DNA of 64,000 nt, from NCBI RefSeq assembly GCF_027943255.1, contig NC_072892.1, forward strand, positions 29,783,792 through 29,847,791, read 5' to 3'. The position numbers were made by a program, and so were the translations under genes. This stretch comes from Anastrepha obliqua. Lineage: Eukaryota > Arthropoda > Insecta > Diptera > Tephritidae. The notes under the pieces were generated by a model. That model worked only from the letters and a program-made list of their open reading frames with translations. It was not told the origin of the DNA and did no database searches. This document shows positions 43,760-54,749 of this stretch, in pieces. The stretch's first letter is position 1. Every line of letters starts with the position of its first letter.

Positions 43760-44450
43760 CAAAAAGTTCCCGTAACATATTTAGAAAAGTGATAATACAA
43801 GCTTATGCCACAAAAGTGATATTATCGTCTTGAAAGTACTCCCCCATAACTCCAACGCACTTATGCCAGCGTTTGATCCAGCTCTCGTAACATTTCTGGG
43901 GATCTATTTTCGGTATAGCCATTAGAGCCGTCTTCGAATTGTCCATTGCTTCCTTTCGGCTGTTCAAAACGCGTTCCCCGCAGGGGTTTTTTGATTCGTT
44001 CAAACAGAAACAAATGGCGCGGAGGCATATCAGGTGACTTCGGTGGCTGTTGGATGACATTCTTTTCGTTCTTGGTCAAAAATGCACGGCACATGATGGC
44101 ACTGCGCGACGGTGCGTTATCAAGGCGCAAAATCCATGAGTCGTTTTCGCACAAATGCTTTCTTTTTTGGCGAAATGCTTCACATAAATGTTTCATAACG
44201 CCCAAATAATAAAATTATAGTCCTTCTTAACTTTCTGTCTTTCTGGCGAAAATTCGTGGTGTAGGTTAGCATCGCTTTATTTTTTGACTGAAAACGACTA
44301 GGTTTTTGTTTCGTCTTGGTTCATTTGGAGCTCTTTACTCACTCGTCTGATATTTGATATTTGGATTGTGTGTCGTATGCATAACCACGTCTCGTCCACA
44401 GTAATGGCGCGTTTGAGGAATGAGGAATGTTGGGTCGGATTTAGCATTGG
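43760..44450 (-). mobile_element. mariner relic, catalytic half
   Basis: The minus strand reads SNAKSDPTF, KRAITVDETWLC (first Asp), KPSRFQSKNKAMLTYTTNFR, then SWILRLDNAPSRSAIMCRAF (second Asp), IQQPPKSPDMPPRHLFLFER (the third Asp is His here), KKPLRGTRFEQ and IPKIDPQKCYESWIKRWHKC. Frames shift several times. It is in the same orientation as the N-terminal relic at 45849-46215, and together they cover one transposase apart from a short gap. Confidence 0.82.
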
Positions 44451-44461
44451 AAATCATAGGA

Positions 44462-45012
44462 TAGGTTACGTTAGGTTAGGTTTGGGAGCCGCATCGCACA
44501 TAGAGACAACGATGCCACTTAGACCACGAAATGGGCCCGTTGTGAGCCGAAAGGGCTGGGCTACATTTCCCTCTCCATATTGAATCATCCTGAGCTTTTG
44601 ATAAAGCGTAAAAGGTTGTTGATACCTAAAGTGTATAGATTATATATATTCCTTCAGAAATAGGATCTTAAATATCGGTTCCTGCTTCTGGCTAGAGCAG
44701 GGCATGTGCAAAAAAGGTGTTGAATTGTTTCCAACTCCTCCTCATTTCTGCAGCTACGACAGAAATCATGCGTGTAAACGCCTAATCTCCTTGCATGATT
44801 TCCTATGAGACCATGTCCTGTGAGGGCCCCTACTAAGGTCTTAATTTGAAGTCTACTCAATTTTATAATATTCTTGGACAGACGTAGATTTAGTCTTGCC
44901 CATGTTTGCCTAGCAATTTCACAGGTATTGGCACTAATCCATCTTTGATTTACAGAACTGATTAGTGCGTCCTTAATAGGAAGCTTACAAGTTGCGAGAG
45001 GTACCCCCATGG
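44462..45012 (-). mobile_element. LINE-A C-terminus and 3' UTR (inverted copy)
   Basis: The minus strand encodes KDALISSVNQRWISANTCEI, ARQTWARLNLRLSKNIIKLS, GNHARRLGVYTHDFCRSCRN and LFCTCPALARSRNRYLRSYF, ending near 44660. The 3' UTR mirrors 13546-13733 and ends at a CCTAACCTAACGTAACC tail (44462-44482). Unlike the 13 kb copy it lacks the TAA after VALINS. Its 5' side is cut at the LINE-B tail. Confidence 0.88.
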
Positions 45013-45547
45013 AAATCTTCTTAATTGGCGGGATAACCGTTTACGCGATTTTGGCCGAGTTTAACAAAGCGCGCCAGTCGTTTCTTTCTCGTGCTAACCG
45101 GCACCAATTGGACACACCGGATGTTGTCATCGTCCAAGCTTCTGCGCCATACGTTAGGACGGACATGATGAAAGCCTTGTAGAGTGTTAGTTTTATTCGT
45201 CGAGAGAGGACTTTACTACTCAATTGCCTACTTAGTCCAAAGTAGCACTTGTTGGCAAGAGAGATTCTACGTTAGATTTCAAGGCTGATATTGTTATCGG
45301 ATTTAATGCTGGTTCCTAAATAAACGAAGTCTTTTACAACCTCGAAATTATAACTGTCAACAGTGACGTGGGTGCCGATACGCGAGTGCGCCGACTGCTT
45401 GTTTGATGACAGGAGGTACTTCGTTTTGTCCTCCTTCACCACCAGACCTATTCGCTTTGCCTCTTTATCCAAACAGGAAACAATTTTCATGAATATCAAG
45501 TCCTTTATGACCAATTTTGCCGCAACAAGGCGCAATCCCAAATCACT
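45013..45547 (-). mobile_element. LINE-B RT C-terminal part
   Basis: The minus strand has GLRLVAAKLVIKDLIFMKIV, SCLDKEAKRIGLVVKEDKTK, YLLSSNKQ, NFEVVKDFVYLGTSIKSDNN, then LSSKVLSRRIKLTLYKAFIM and VLTYGAEAWTMTTS. It jumps directly to GVSNWCRLARERNDWRALLN, SAKIA, so the region between is deleted. The 3' end is TCCCGCCAATTAAGAAG inverted at 45013. The same family lies at 17722 and 59800. Confidence 0.87.
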
Positions 45548-45555
45548 AACTTAAA

Positions 45556-45848
45556 TGTTGTTGTAAAAACGAGGAAGGAGAAGAAACAGTGGAACGCTTA
45601 CTCTGTATTTGTCCAGCCTTAACTAGGAGTGGTACAAGGTTGTTAGAAAAATACTCTTTTGATTCTCTTACGCAACTATCCAATGTTGGAATAAAACCTA
45701 TCCTGTGCTTCATAAGAGCGTCTAACTGGTTCCATGATGAATAAACACTGAGGTTGCCGTGTTACACATTGGTACCACAACGGACCTACCAAGTCTAAGT
45801 GAGTTGGGTACTCTAAGTCGATTGTCACAAAAACCTAACCTAACTAAA
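45556..45848 (+). mobile_element. LINE C-terminal knuckle and 3' UTR with CCTAA tail (second family)
   Basis: The plus strand reads EEETVERLLCICPALTRSGT, RLLEKYSFDSLTQLSNVGIK, PILCFIRASNWFHDE, then a stop. The 3' UTR has TGGTACCACAACGGACCTAC, CAAGTCTAAGTGAGTTGGG and ends AAAAACCTAACCTAACT. This differs from LINE-A in sequence but shares the CCTAA-type terminus. Confidence 0.8.
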
Positions 45849-46215
45849 ATGTCATGAACGGATCCATAGGCAATGTTCAAGTGCTCTGCCAGCGCTCTAA
45901 TGGTTAATTTGCGTGTTTTGATCAACTTTTTTATCTTTTTATTGATGTTTTCATAAGTTGTCGATGTTGACGGACGGCTACTACGTTCGTCATCTTCGAT
46001 GGGCTCACGCTCGTTGAGGCGCTAAGGCATTCATGCCACTCGTAAGCGTTTGTTTTCCTTAAAGTATTATTATCGAAAGAGATACTCAACATTTCTAAGG
46101 TTTTCGCACGACTGAATCCATTTTGAATGCAAAATTTAATATAATACAAACTCGTTATTGCAGATTGAAGTCCATTTTTATAACTGTAAACAATCAAAAA
46201 CACTTGGAGCGGTAG
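45849..46215 (-). mobile_element. mariner relic, N-terminal half
   Basis: The minus strand reads YIKFCIQNGFSRAKTLEMLS, ISFDNNTLRKTNAYEWHECL (first helix-turn-helix), a frame change, then IKTRKLTIRALAEHLNIAYG, SVHDILV (second helix-turn-helix). It stops exactly where the CCTAACCTAACT tail of the LINE begins. Confidence 0.8.
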
Positions 46216-46224
46216 ATTTACTCA

Positions 46225-48045
46225 AGGCGGCGTAACTTTTACAATTAGCGATACAATTTTAGTAGGTGTGTTAATCACAGATGAGGCAAGCTTATAAACA
46301 AAAAAAAACGGAACGTAAATCAGTTGACTTAGAGCGTCGCCTGGCGGTTGTTTCTGAAACTTTTTGATCAATGTGGCATATACATACAAACATATGTCTG
46401 CATGTTCATAGCTGTTCCTCCCAACCGCTATGACGAATGATTGCAGTTGCACGCTACGGCGGACTCATCATCGCCAAATCATCAAATAAATTAATAAAGA
46501 AAACAGATGGCTAAGAGCGAATGCTCGACTTACATACACGCATGCATGTATGTGTGCATGTGCCTGTGCTAGTAACGTGTGCCCAATGATTCTTAACAAA
46601 TGTAAAGCGGACTTAAAGGTCGACTCCTTCGAATGGAATTAATGCGCGCTGTTACAGCAGTTGGACGTTCAAAGGATATTTTATATTTCTCCACGTCATC
46701 ATGAGGCTAATAGAATTTACCATAAGAAATTTTCAAAAATGTGCTGTCTTGTGAGCAAAAATGCATATTCGATTTACAAAGCTAGCAGTCTTAAGCTGCC
46801 ACAATTTGGTTGCCACACGTTTCGTGCATCTCGACCTCTTTGTATGCGCGAAAGGTGCAAATGCGATCGATCTTCCGTATTAGAGCGCAGCGCGAATCAC
46901 ATATGTCTGCATAAAAATTAATTCATTGAACGCAAAATAGCGATGGCAAATACTGCATGTAATCGATACGAGCTATGCCCGCATATGCTGCATGTCCCAC
47001 TCATGTTCCTTGCTTCGAATTGCTATTCAGTTGAATTGTGTTTGGTACTTTGAACCCAATGCTCGATCACTCACCGAAACGTGTGTCTGGCCGTAAGATG
47101 CAACTTGAAAGATGTAAATACCACATGCCACATGCCACAATTCGGTACCGCATGCCAAATACATGCTGCCTAATATGTACCTTCCGCACTGTCGGTTCGT
47201 TTGTCTATGGCTTTTCATAAGCGGCAATATGGAAAAGTAGGCATATCACATGTCCTCATGTCTCATCCTTGCAACCATGCACACTCCTACGTACTCCTCA
47301 GTATGTGGAGTTCGGTCGATACCTGTTGTTTGCCTTCTTTCTGCTTCTTATGCTGCTTACTGCAATTGTTTGGCAAATCGTTTAAATGTGATTTTTTAAC
47401 ATCTGATCCCATTGACGAAAATGCATCTTTAACCTTTTGCTAAGGAGATTCATTGACTTGACTGGCAGCCTCCGTACAATAAACAGCTACCAGACGACAG
47501 TTGTTTGTGCGTTGTGTTTGTATTGATTACGGCGTATACAAATAAAGGAGCACATTGTTGTAGCAATGAATGCTGAATGCTGCTACATGCTACAATGTGC
47601 TTCATAATAGCGAAAATGCAGCAGGCGATGCTCTAATAGGTGTGAATTCTCGCTGCCTATGCAGCCCGATATGGATTTGGTTGTGTGTGTGTAAGGGCGT
47701 ATGTTAACCGCTGACGCGAATTTTCAATGAATCAATTTCGTTGAGCATTGTGGCCACTTAAAGGAAAATAACAGTTTGTGGCATATGTATGTGTGTGTCT
47801 GTATGTATGTATGTATGGATGTATGTACTTATTTTCATTGCTTGTTGAGATTGGATTGCCTGGCACATGCCGTGTATTTCTATGTATGTATGATTATATA
47901 TGAATGCGTGTTTGTGCGTTTTTGCAATTTAATTCTTTTGCAGGGCAGTTCTAGTTCGTCGAGGTCTACTTCGTGCACTTCGTCCTCGTTATCCGTGAAA
48001 TCCCTTCTGATAGAGAGTACAGCTTGAGCCGGAAAGAGGCTCGTT
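46225..48045. other. Unannotated stretch
   Basis: No family motif in the 60-90 residue frames. TATG microsatellite at 47795-47830. No repeat boundary was found. Confidence 0.4.
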
Positions 48046-48049
48046 ACTA

Positions 48050-48980
48050 CAGAGTTTTTCAATAATGGCGGGGAGATGTTGAAATTGAATAAAATAATAA
48101 ATGCTGTGTGGCACGTAGCGCCGTCCTGCTGGAACCACATGTCGTCTAAGTCCATATGGTTCAATATGGGCCATAAGAAATTGGTTATCATCGTTGTGTA
48201 GCGCTCGCTGTTGACGGTGACCGCCTCACCAACGTCGTTTTCAAAAAAGTACGGACCAATGACGCCGCCTGCCCAAAATCCACACCAAACGGTAACTTTT
48301 TGAGGATGCATTATCACCTGGTGAACCTCGTGTGGATTGGTGTCGTCCCATATACGGCAATTTTGTTTGTTAATACAGCCATTCAACCAAAAATGCGCCT
48401 CGTCACTAAACGCCCAAAACTGGGGTTCTCTTCCAAACGATTCGAAGCCCAGTCAGCGAACAAACGGCGTTGTCTATGATCATCAACTTTGAGCTCCGGG
48501 GTCAGTTGGATCTTGTACGGGTGTAGGCCCAAGTCCCGACGCAAAATTCGCCAAGTTGAAGTCTGAAAAAGGCCAAGTTCTTGTGCACGGCGAGGAATAG
48601 ACTGCCTCGGGTTCTACTGTACACTTTCACGGACCGCGGCAATGTTCTCGGCTGATCTTGCGTTCCTTGAACGTACGGGTGTTGGCTGATTGTTTACTGA
48701 CCCGCTCGTCTCAAATTTGGCCACCCAACGTTGAAGCGTCGACTTTGAAGGGCCACCACGTCTACCGAAAAATGGGCGCAATGCGCGCAACGTTTGCGTT
48801 AATGAACACTCATTTTGACAATAAAGTTTTATCATTTGAACGTGCTGTTCAATCGTGTAACTTGGCATGATGATTTGGCATAAGCAACTGAATAATAAAC
48901 AAAAGATTTGACAGATGTCACCAAAACAAAATTTCTGCCACAGGGCGCCAAAATCGATCCGCGCCAATTGAAAAACCCTT
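48050..48980 (-). mobile_element. Deleted DD41D element lacking the C-terminus
   Basis: TIRs: CAGAGTTTTTCAATAATGGC at 48050 and the inverse AAGGGTTTTTCAATTGGCGC ending at 48980, flanked by TA. The minus-strand transposase begins MPSYTIEQHVQMIKLYCQNE near 48867. It has GPSKSTLQRWVAKFETSGSV (helix-turn-helix), an in-frame TAG after AAVRESVQ, GLHPYKIQLTPELKVDDHRQ, FSDEAHFWLNGCINKQNC after a frameshift (first Asp), HPQKVTVWCGFWAGGVIGPY and MWFQQDGATCHTA (second Asp). It then runs into the terminal sequence, so the third Asp and C-terminus are deleted. Confidence 0.9.
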
Positions 48981-49059
48981 TATGTGTAGCATTTTAGCTT
49001 GTGGTAGCAGCATGCTAGTACTCCCATTCTGGAATTTGTTTGTAATAATTTTATAAGCA

Positions 49060-49752
49060 TTAATCAAATGCCTCCGCCTTGCTTTTTGCTATGGCCTTTT
49101 TTAGTGCCAGGCGTTTGGCTTTGTATTCTGCCCACAGCTGTCCCCCCTCTGGCCTATTTCTTTTGCGCTGATGCCTTCTCCGGAGTTTGTGGCATTCGCT
49201 TCTCAAATGCGCGATGTCGTCATTTCACCAATAATTGGGCGCTCTCCCGTTTCCTTGGCATTTACGAGGCATTGCAGCATCGCACGCAACTGATAGTTGG
49301 CGTATGGTACAGTTGGCTTGCTGGTTTGCTGTGCCTCTAACTTCCTCTATTTTCTCTATAAAGTACAAGAGCATTTCGTCGTTTAAGTTGCTGGTTTTCC
49401 AACTTCGTTTTTGTACTCTTTCGACGTGTTTTCGCATTTGAAAGAGTTGTGTAGGATTCCATTCGAACAGGATCATCTTATGGTCAATATGTGTATACTT
49501 CTCAGACACATCCCAACGTGCTGTTCTAGCTATTGTTGGACTAGCAAAGGTCAGGTCTATGGTAGATCTGCCTCTGCCATTGTTGAAGGTACTTTTATTG
49601 CCCCGATTTAGTAGCACTAGGTCTAGACTGTGTGTATATATATATGTGTATGTGTATATGTATATGTACACATATGTATGTGCCCGCCACAGCAAAAGCT
49701 TTAAAGATTCCTTCAATTGCACTAAAATATTTCTCCTCCCAAAAGCAGCCAT
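49060..49752 (-). mobile_element. R1/LOA-like LINE endonuclease and linker fragment
   Basis: The minus strand reads LDLVLLNRGNKSTFNNGRGR, STIDLTFASPTIARTARWDV, SEKYTHIDHKMILFEW, the C-terminal part of an APE-type endonuclease (final D-H in the HIDH/SDH position). The linker follows: GRAPNYW-stop-NDDIAHLRSECHKL, RRRHQRKRNRPEGG, KAKRLALKKAIAKSKAEAF. The stop replaces a Trp of the usual YWWN/YWWT motif. The 5' part includes a TATA/TATG microsatellite (49625-49680), so the first 40 residues are not genuine. Confidence 0.85.
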
Positions 49753-49809
49753 TATAATCGAGTGACTGATAAAACAAAAAATAAGAGAAGTTGTGCATTA
49801 AAAAATATA

Positions 49810-50395
49810 TATATTACTTATTTTCATTTGCGTTAAATTAAGAAAAGCTTTCAGAAATTTTAATTACAATGCATTTCTATCTGACACCTTCTTCATCTCG
49901 CAGCAATTCGAAAGTCAATGAGTTCTCTGCTAAAAACTCTTTTGAGGCGTTTCAAAGCCATTTCCTACAACTTTTTACAATATCCAACGAGCAAAACAAA
50001 ATATTTACATAATAATACAAAGCAGCAGCGCACAATCGAAAAATAAGCAGAAATGCAAAGAAATAGGGACAGCAATGGTGAAAAAGGAAGAACCGGAAAA
50101 TGAAAAACTTTATGCTATTTTTAATCAATCTTCTTGATGCTGCGATCCTTTTACCAAATTTGCAGTTGATTTTCAAATCTCTGCTGCTGACCAACAGTAA
50201 TGAAAGTAATAATAGAAGCAGCAATAAAGCTAAAGCTGGCTACACCATTTCATAATTTTCGTTTGGAAAATAACGATTTGCTGGCGCAGCGACTTGAAGA
50301 CTTTGTCAGCCATGGCGGTCGCATGACAAAGTCAGCGGCAAAGATACTCATCAGACAGAAGTCGACTAAAATTAATGAGGGCATTTTTTATGTAC
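49810..50395. other. Unannotated AT-rich stretch
   Basis: Frames at 49952-50400 carry no family motif. Confidence 0.35.
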
Positions 50396-50559
50396 ATTAA
50401 GGCGGGTCAGTTTTTGTTCGGCATCGTTCGTAGCAGATTTGAATTGTACGAAAAGTTATAAGAAAAGCAGTCCACTAGTGCGGAGCGCTAAAAATACGTT
50501 GCCACCAAAGTCAAACTCTGGATTTGCAGGTTTTGGGTTTGAGAGAATTGGTCAACTGC

Positions 50560-50665
50560 CTTCAGTGTGTAGTTGGTGGAAATAATCGTCCGAATGAGTA
50601 GACAATTCGAAGGTTGGTGAACAAATTTCAAGAAACTGGTGCTGTTGAAGATAGAAAATAGTTTT
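50560..50665 (+). mobile_element. Tc1/mariner helix-turn-helix scrap
   Basis: The frame NRPNE-stop-TIRRLVNKFQETGAVEDRK resembles the helix-turn-helix of the DD41D transposase at 48720 (STLQRWVAKFETSGSV). It is short and isolated. Confidence 0.4.
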
Positions 50666-50825
50666 GATAAGAATGCAATGATAAAAGAGTAAAAATCGCG
50701 TAAAGGCTTATTCCTACAATTTAATATTAATCATCAAAGTCAACACAAACACTCTGCGCAAGATAGGTTTCAAATGGGTTTGGGTCATGATATTTGTATG
50801 GGATTGGGTTGTTGTTTGCACTTAA

Positions 50826-51170
50826 ACTTCTTCTTCTTCTTAATTGGCGCGATATATATATATATATATATATAATTGGCGCGTACACCCTTTTTGGGTG
50901 TTTGGCCGAGCTCTTCCTCCTATTTGTGGTGTGCGTCTTTATGTTGTTCCACAAATGGAGTGACCTACAGTTTCAAGCCGACTCCGAACGGCAGATATTT
51001 TTATGAGGAGCTTTTTCATGGCAGAAATACATTCGCAGGTTTGCCATTGCCTGCCGAGGGGCGACCGCTATTAGAAAAATGTTTTTCTTAATTTTGGTGT
51101 TTTCATCGAGATTCTCTCTGTGAATTCCGAATGATAATCACGCACCAACCCATTCGGCTACGGCGGGCGC
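50826..51170 (-). mobile_element. Full-length tRNA-derived SINE
   Basis: Read on the minus strand: head GCCCGCCGTAGCCGAATGGG with the A box, a decayed B-box region (GGAATTCACAGAGAGAATCT), then GCGGTCGCCCCTCGGCAGGC, AATGGCAAACCTGCGAATGT, ATTTCTGCCATGAAAAAGCT, CCGTTCGGAGTCGGCTTGAA, CTCCATTTGTGGAACAACAT and GGAGGAAGAGCTCGGCCAAA. The 3' end is ACGCGCCAATTAT, a (TA)n run, then ATCGCGCCAATTAAGAAGAA. This is the reference copy for 720, 1200, 12054 and 59095. Length about 345 bp. Confidence 0.9.
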
Positions 51171-51189
51171 CTACCTAAATAAAAAATAG

Positions 51190-51640
51190 ATATTAAAAGC
51201 AGGTATTTTTTGCATACGATTTTGAACATTTCCTTCCTTATTTTTAATAGGTTTTAAACTTACAGTTTCTTGTCTTCTTCTTGATTGAACAGTCGTTTCT
51301 TTCTTGTGCACACCAAATTGTACTAAAATTGAATGAGCCGTAAAGCTGCATACGCAAAAGTTTTCTAAAGTCTCTAATTAAAAAATTTCTTTTTTTGCTG
51401 AGAGTTTTTTGAAATTTGTTAAATTTTGTGAATTTTATACAATAATTGGCACTTTGGTTTAAAAGTTACAATGAATTATATTTTCATCAAAAATTAACGC
51501 ACAAAAATTTAGCATTAAAAATGTTGCAAATATTATAAAAATATGAAGTCGCTAAATTATGTGAGCCCAAGTGTAGCTTCTTTTTAAGTTCGGCCCCTCG
51601 AAATTGGTTAAAAGCTATAGAATTTTTTCTTATAATTTTA
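51190..51640. other. Unannotated AT-rich stretch
   Basis: No signature seen. Confidence 0.35.
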
Positions 51641-51649
51641 TGTTGTTTG

Positions 51650-52260
51650 TTTGCTTTTATTTTCTTTTTTAATCCATTTATTTATTACAATCTGTTTTCT
51701 AACATTCAGCAATTCTTGTACATAAAACTCTAGACATGCACGGAAAGCATCCAGTGGAGCAACCGTTTCTACATAGATTATTGCTTATTGGCATAATAAA
51801 TCCATTATTGACTTCCTCTTCAGTCTGTTAAAGGAGATGGGATTGAGAGTTATTTCTGTGATTAAAGGGTTTGTAAGTGATTGAAGTGTTTTATTGTAAG
51901 ATGTGGCAACCATTTTTATTTCTGCAGCTATTGTGAAAAATTTGAGATCACGACGTATTTGGGCATTTGCGATATAATATGGTGCGTTTGTAATTGTTTT
52001 TTACTGGAATCTTTGGAATATTTCAATGTTAGAGTTAGCTCCAGCGACGCAGAATTGTATGCCATAGGTCCATATTGGTTTTAAGATAGTTGAGTAGAGA
52101 AGTAGCTTGCTTTTGAGGAAAACATGAGAATTTCGATTAACTAACCAACGCAGTTTAATTACAAGAGCTTTGTGTTTGTTGAAAATAATAGAAGAATACT
52201 TGTAAGGGTAGAATCCGAATCCGCCAAGAACGATGTCCAAAAAATCAGTTCCATTCAAAT
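51650..52260 (-). mobile_element. Jockey-like LINE 3' end
   Basis: The minus strand reads YSSIIFNKHKALVIKLRWLV, NRNSHVFLKSKLLLYSTILK, PIWTYGIQFCVAGANSNIEI, FQRFQ and, after a frame change, ANAQIRRDLKFFTIAAEIKM and LNPISFNRLKRKSIMDLLCQ, with a stop near 51795. LLLYxxxLKPIWTYGIQLWG and NxxIRRDL are typical of the Jockey C-terminus. The T-rich block at 51650-51675 (A-rich on the minus strand) may be the tail. Confidence 0.85.
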
Positions 52261-52377
52261 CGGCCCGCCCTCATGTACATACATAACCAAATTTTCAGGC
52301 ATAAATTCATACATACGCATTTAAAGCTTACTAAGGAAAGGCGAATCTGAAACCAATTAACTGTGGCCGGTTATTAA

Positions 52378-52826
52378 CACGTTGAGCGCGGCACCGATAT
52401 TTCTAACCTTTTCCCTCGACCGGCAGAAAGCGGTCGCTCTCTAAGTATGCGAGAAAACAATATTAAAGCGATCAATTCCCTGTACGTTATCAGTTACGAG
52501 TAGATGAACGAAATTCCACTTCGGGAAGCAAAAATTGTTCATAAATTATAGAAAAAGGAAGGAGACGCCCATAAAGTTCGGAAATACTTACTGATCTGCT
52601 TGTTATGATGAAAATTAAAAATTGATTGGGCCTAAGAAAGCCAAACATTTAAAAAAAAAAGTAGAGTAAGTCCCAGCCACGCTTTTGCTTAGAATGCTTC
52701 AATAAGGCGCATTAAAAGTATATTTCACCGCATTCTTCAGGTTATATTTATCTCTTGACTTTAATACTGTCGGCCCCACGAAAAGTGTAACGACGGTCCT
52801 CAGGGACCGGAGCCGTGCTCCACGTG
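52378..52826. mobile_element. Small piggyBac-like element, 449 bp
   Basis: Left end CACGTTGAGCGCGGCACCGA and inverted right end CACGTGGAGCACGGCTCCGG match at 16 of 20 positions. Flanks are TTAA (52374-52377) and CTAA (52827-52830), a one-base decay of the expected duplication. The first bases agree with the element at 33085. Non-coding. Confidence 0.72.
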
Positions 52827-53194
52827 CTAATGGTGCTTGCTTTTCTCATAATATTGCCGCATTTATTCTGCTATGTCAAATTTGCGTGTTCTTTTCTCAG
52901 CATATGCATAGGGTGCGTGTTCTTTTCTAAAACTTTTGCACTCTGAGCAAGCAAATGTGTGGCAGTTTCGACGCTCTACAAAATATGAATGTTAGAATTG
53001 TTCAGCTGACTTTAATTTAATTGTGGTCACCCGTACGTGAAAATAGTTGAGCGAAAGTTTTAATTTGTACAAAAAACAAAAAAAAAACAGGTTAGAGCTA
53101 AATTTAGTATTGAAAAATATGTAATCGGTATGGAAACACGCTTCAGTCTTTTCTTGGCCAAAGTTACGAATTATTTAAACAATTAAATAATATA

Positions 53195-54101
53195 GCGTTT
53201 TTCAATAGGTGCGCTTCAACTTTTTTCCGATAGGGAGGGCGAACGACGCAATATTTTTTATTTTTCGCTTGTCATTTGTAAACTTCATTAGTATACATTT
53301 CATCATGGAACGCTACACACTTGAGCAACGATTGCAAATCGTGCAAATTTTTTATGAAAATTTATAAATTTTCCAAAAAATCATCTTCAGTGATGAAGCT
53401 CACTTTTGGCTCAATGGCTTTGTCAACAAGCAAAATATACGTTACTGAACAGAAAGCAATCCACACGTGATTCATGAGGCACCGTTGCATCCCGAAAAAA
53501 TCACTTTTTGGTGCGGTTTACATGCCGGCGGCGTAATTGGCCCTTATTTTTTCGTTGACGAGAACGATCGCCACGTTACTGTGATTGGAAATTGATACCG
53601 CGACATGATAAACGATTATTTTTAGCCGCAATTGAATGGTATGGACTTAAACGACATGTGGTTTCAACAGGACGGGGCCACAAGCCACACAGCACACGCT
53701 ACAATTGATTTGTTGAAGAGTAAGTTCGATGAGCGCATTATTTCCAGAAATGGACCGGTCGAATGGCCGCCGCGCTCGTGTGATTTGATGCCTCTAGACT
53801 ATTTTCTTTGTGGTTATGTGAAGTCATTGGTCTACAGTAACAAGCCGGCGACGATTTGTGAGCTCAGAGCCAATATTGAACGCGAAATTGCTGGAATTTC
53901 GGCCGATTTATGCAAAAGAGTGGGTTCAACGATTGGACTTCGTAAAACGTGCACGCGGTGATCATGCAAAAGAAATCGAATTTTATACTTAAATGTATAT
54001 GTTCAAACTCGATAAAAAAAAAAATTAGTTAAAAAAGTCAAACCGTTTGTGTTTTATTCAAAAAAGTTCAAAAGTTGAAGCGCTCTTACTGAAAAACGCT
54101 T
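53195..54101 (+). mobile_element. Deleted DD41D element lacking the DNA-binding domain
   Basis: TIRs: GCGTTTTTCAATAGGTGCGC (53195) and the inverse GCGTTTTTCAGTAAGAGCGC near 54100, with TA close to each end. The transposase starts MERYTLEQRLQIVQIFYENL at 53305, then jumps to IIFSDEAHFWLNGFVNKQNI (first Asp). It continues LHPEKITFWCGLHAGGVIGP, MWFQQDGATSHTAHATIDLL (second) and EWPPRSCDLMPLDYFLCGYV (third, spacing 41), ending GDHAKEIEFYT in a shifted frame. There are four internal stops and about 110 missing residues. All three catalytic Asp are kept. Confidence 0.9.
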
Positions 54102-54104
54102 TAC

Positions 54105-54745
54105 ATGAAAACTTCGAGTTCTTTTGACTTGATCCATTCATTGAGCCAGTTTGCGAAGCTCTCGTAAGAAGTGAACCGGTCTCCAATAAGGGCTGACTGC
54201 ATTGATCGGAACAGATGGTAATCCCAAGGTGAAATGCCCTTCTGATGCAACCAGATCCACAACATACCCTTGAAGCATGAATATTTTTTTTTTTGCTGTC
54301 GATTGACCTGGTTCACCTGGCAGGCTCCAACATTTTCGCCCCCCGTGACAATGCGATGCAAAAAACCTTTTCTGGCGTTCAAGAAACATCTCAAACGTCA
54401 CCAACCATCTCTCGATATCCCGTACCTTCAATTGATGTGGCACCCAGTTACTTGCTTTCTGACGGTTGATCTGTCAACATTCAACTTTTTACACATATTA
54501 TCAAGGGTTCCACAATCGCCTTCATCAAATAAATGTTGTAGATGAGTATCTTCGAATTTTCGAAATTGCGGTGCCCCTTCGTGATCTTTATCACTTATGT
54601 CGAAATTGCCACTTTGGAGCGTCGAAATGCGGTCAATATACGTCACGTTTCAAGTGCACTTTTCTTTAAAAGGTAATAGGGAAACATGACTTCCCTCATC
54701 AAATGCAGTTTTTTTTTCTTGACGAACGTAGACATTTTCGACGTA
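54105..54745 (-). mobile_element. mariner relic, mauritiana-like, missing the catalytic middle
   Basis: The minus strand has YIDRISTLQSGNFDISDKDH, EGAPQFRKFEDTHLQHLFDE, LNVDRSTVRKQVTG, then ARKGFLHRIVTGGENVG (first catalytic Asp is Gly), a short MLWIWLHQKG block and directly SPWDYHLFRSMQSALIGDRF, TSYESFANWLNEWIKSKELE. The second Asp block is deleted. Its 3' side touches the right end of the DD41D element. Confidence 0.82.
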
Positions 54746-54749
54746 AGAT

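Noticed and set aside
44462..44482. Interstitial telomere repeat
   Set aside because: The CCTAAC run is two to three units long and sits exactly at the 3' end of LINE-A, so it is better read as the LINE tail.
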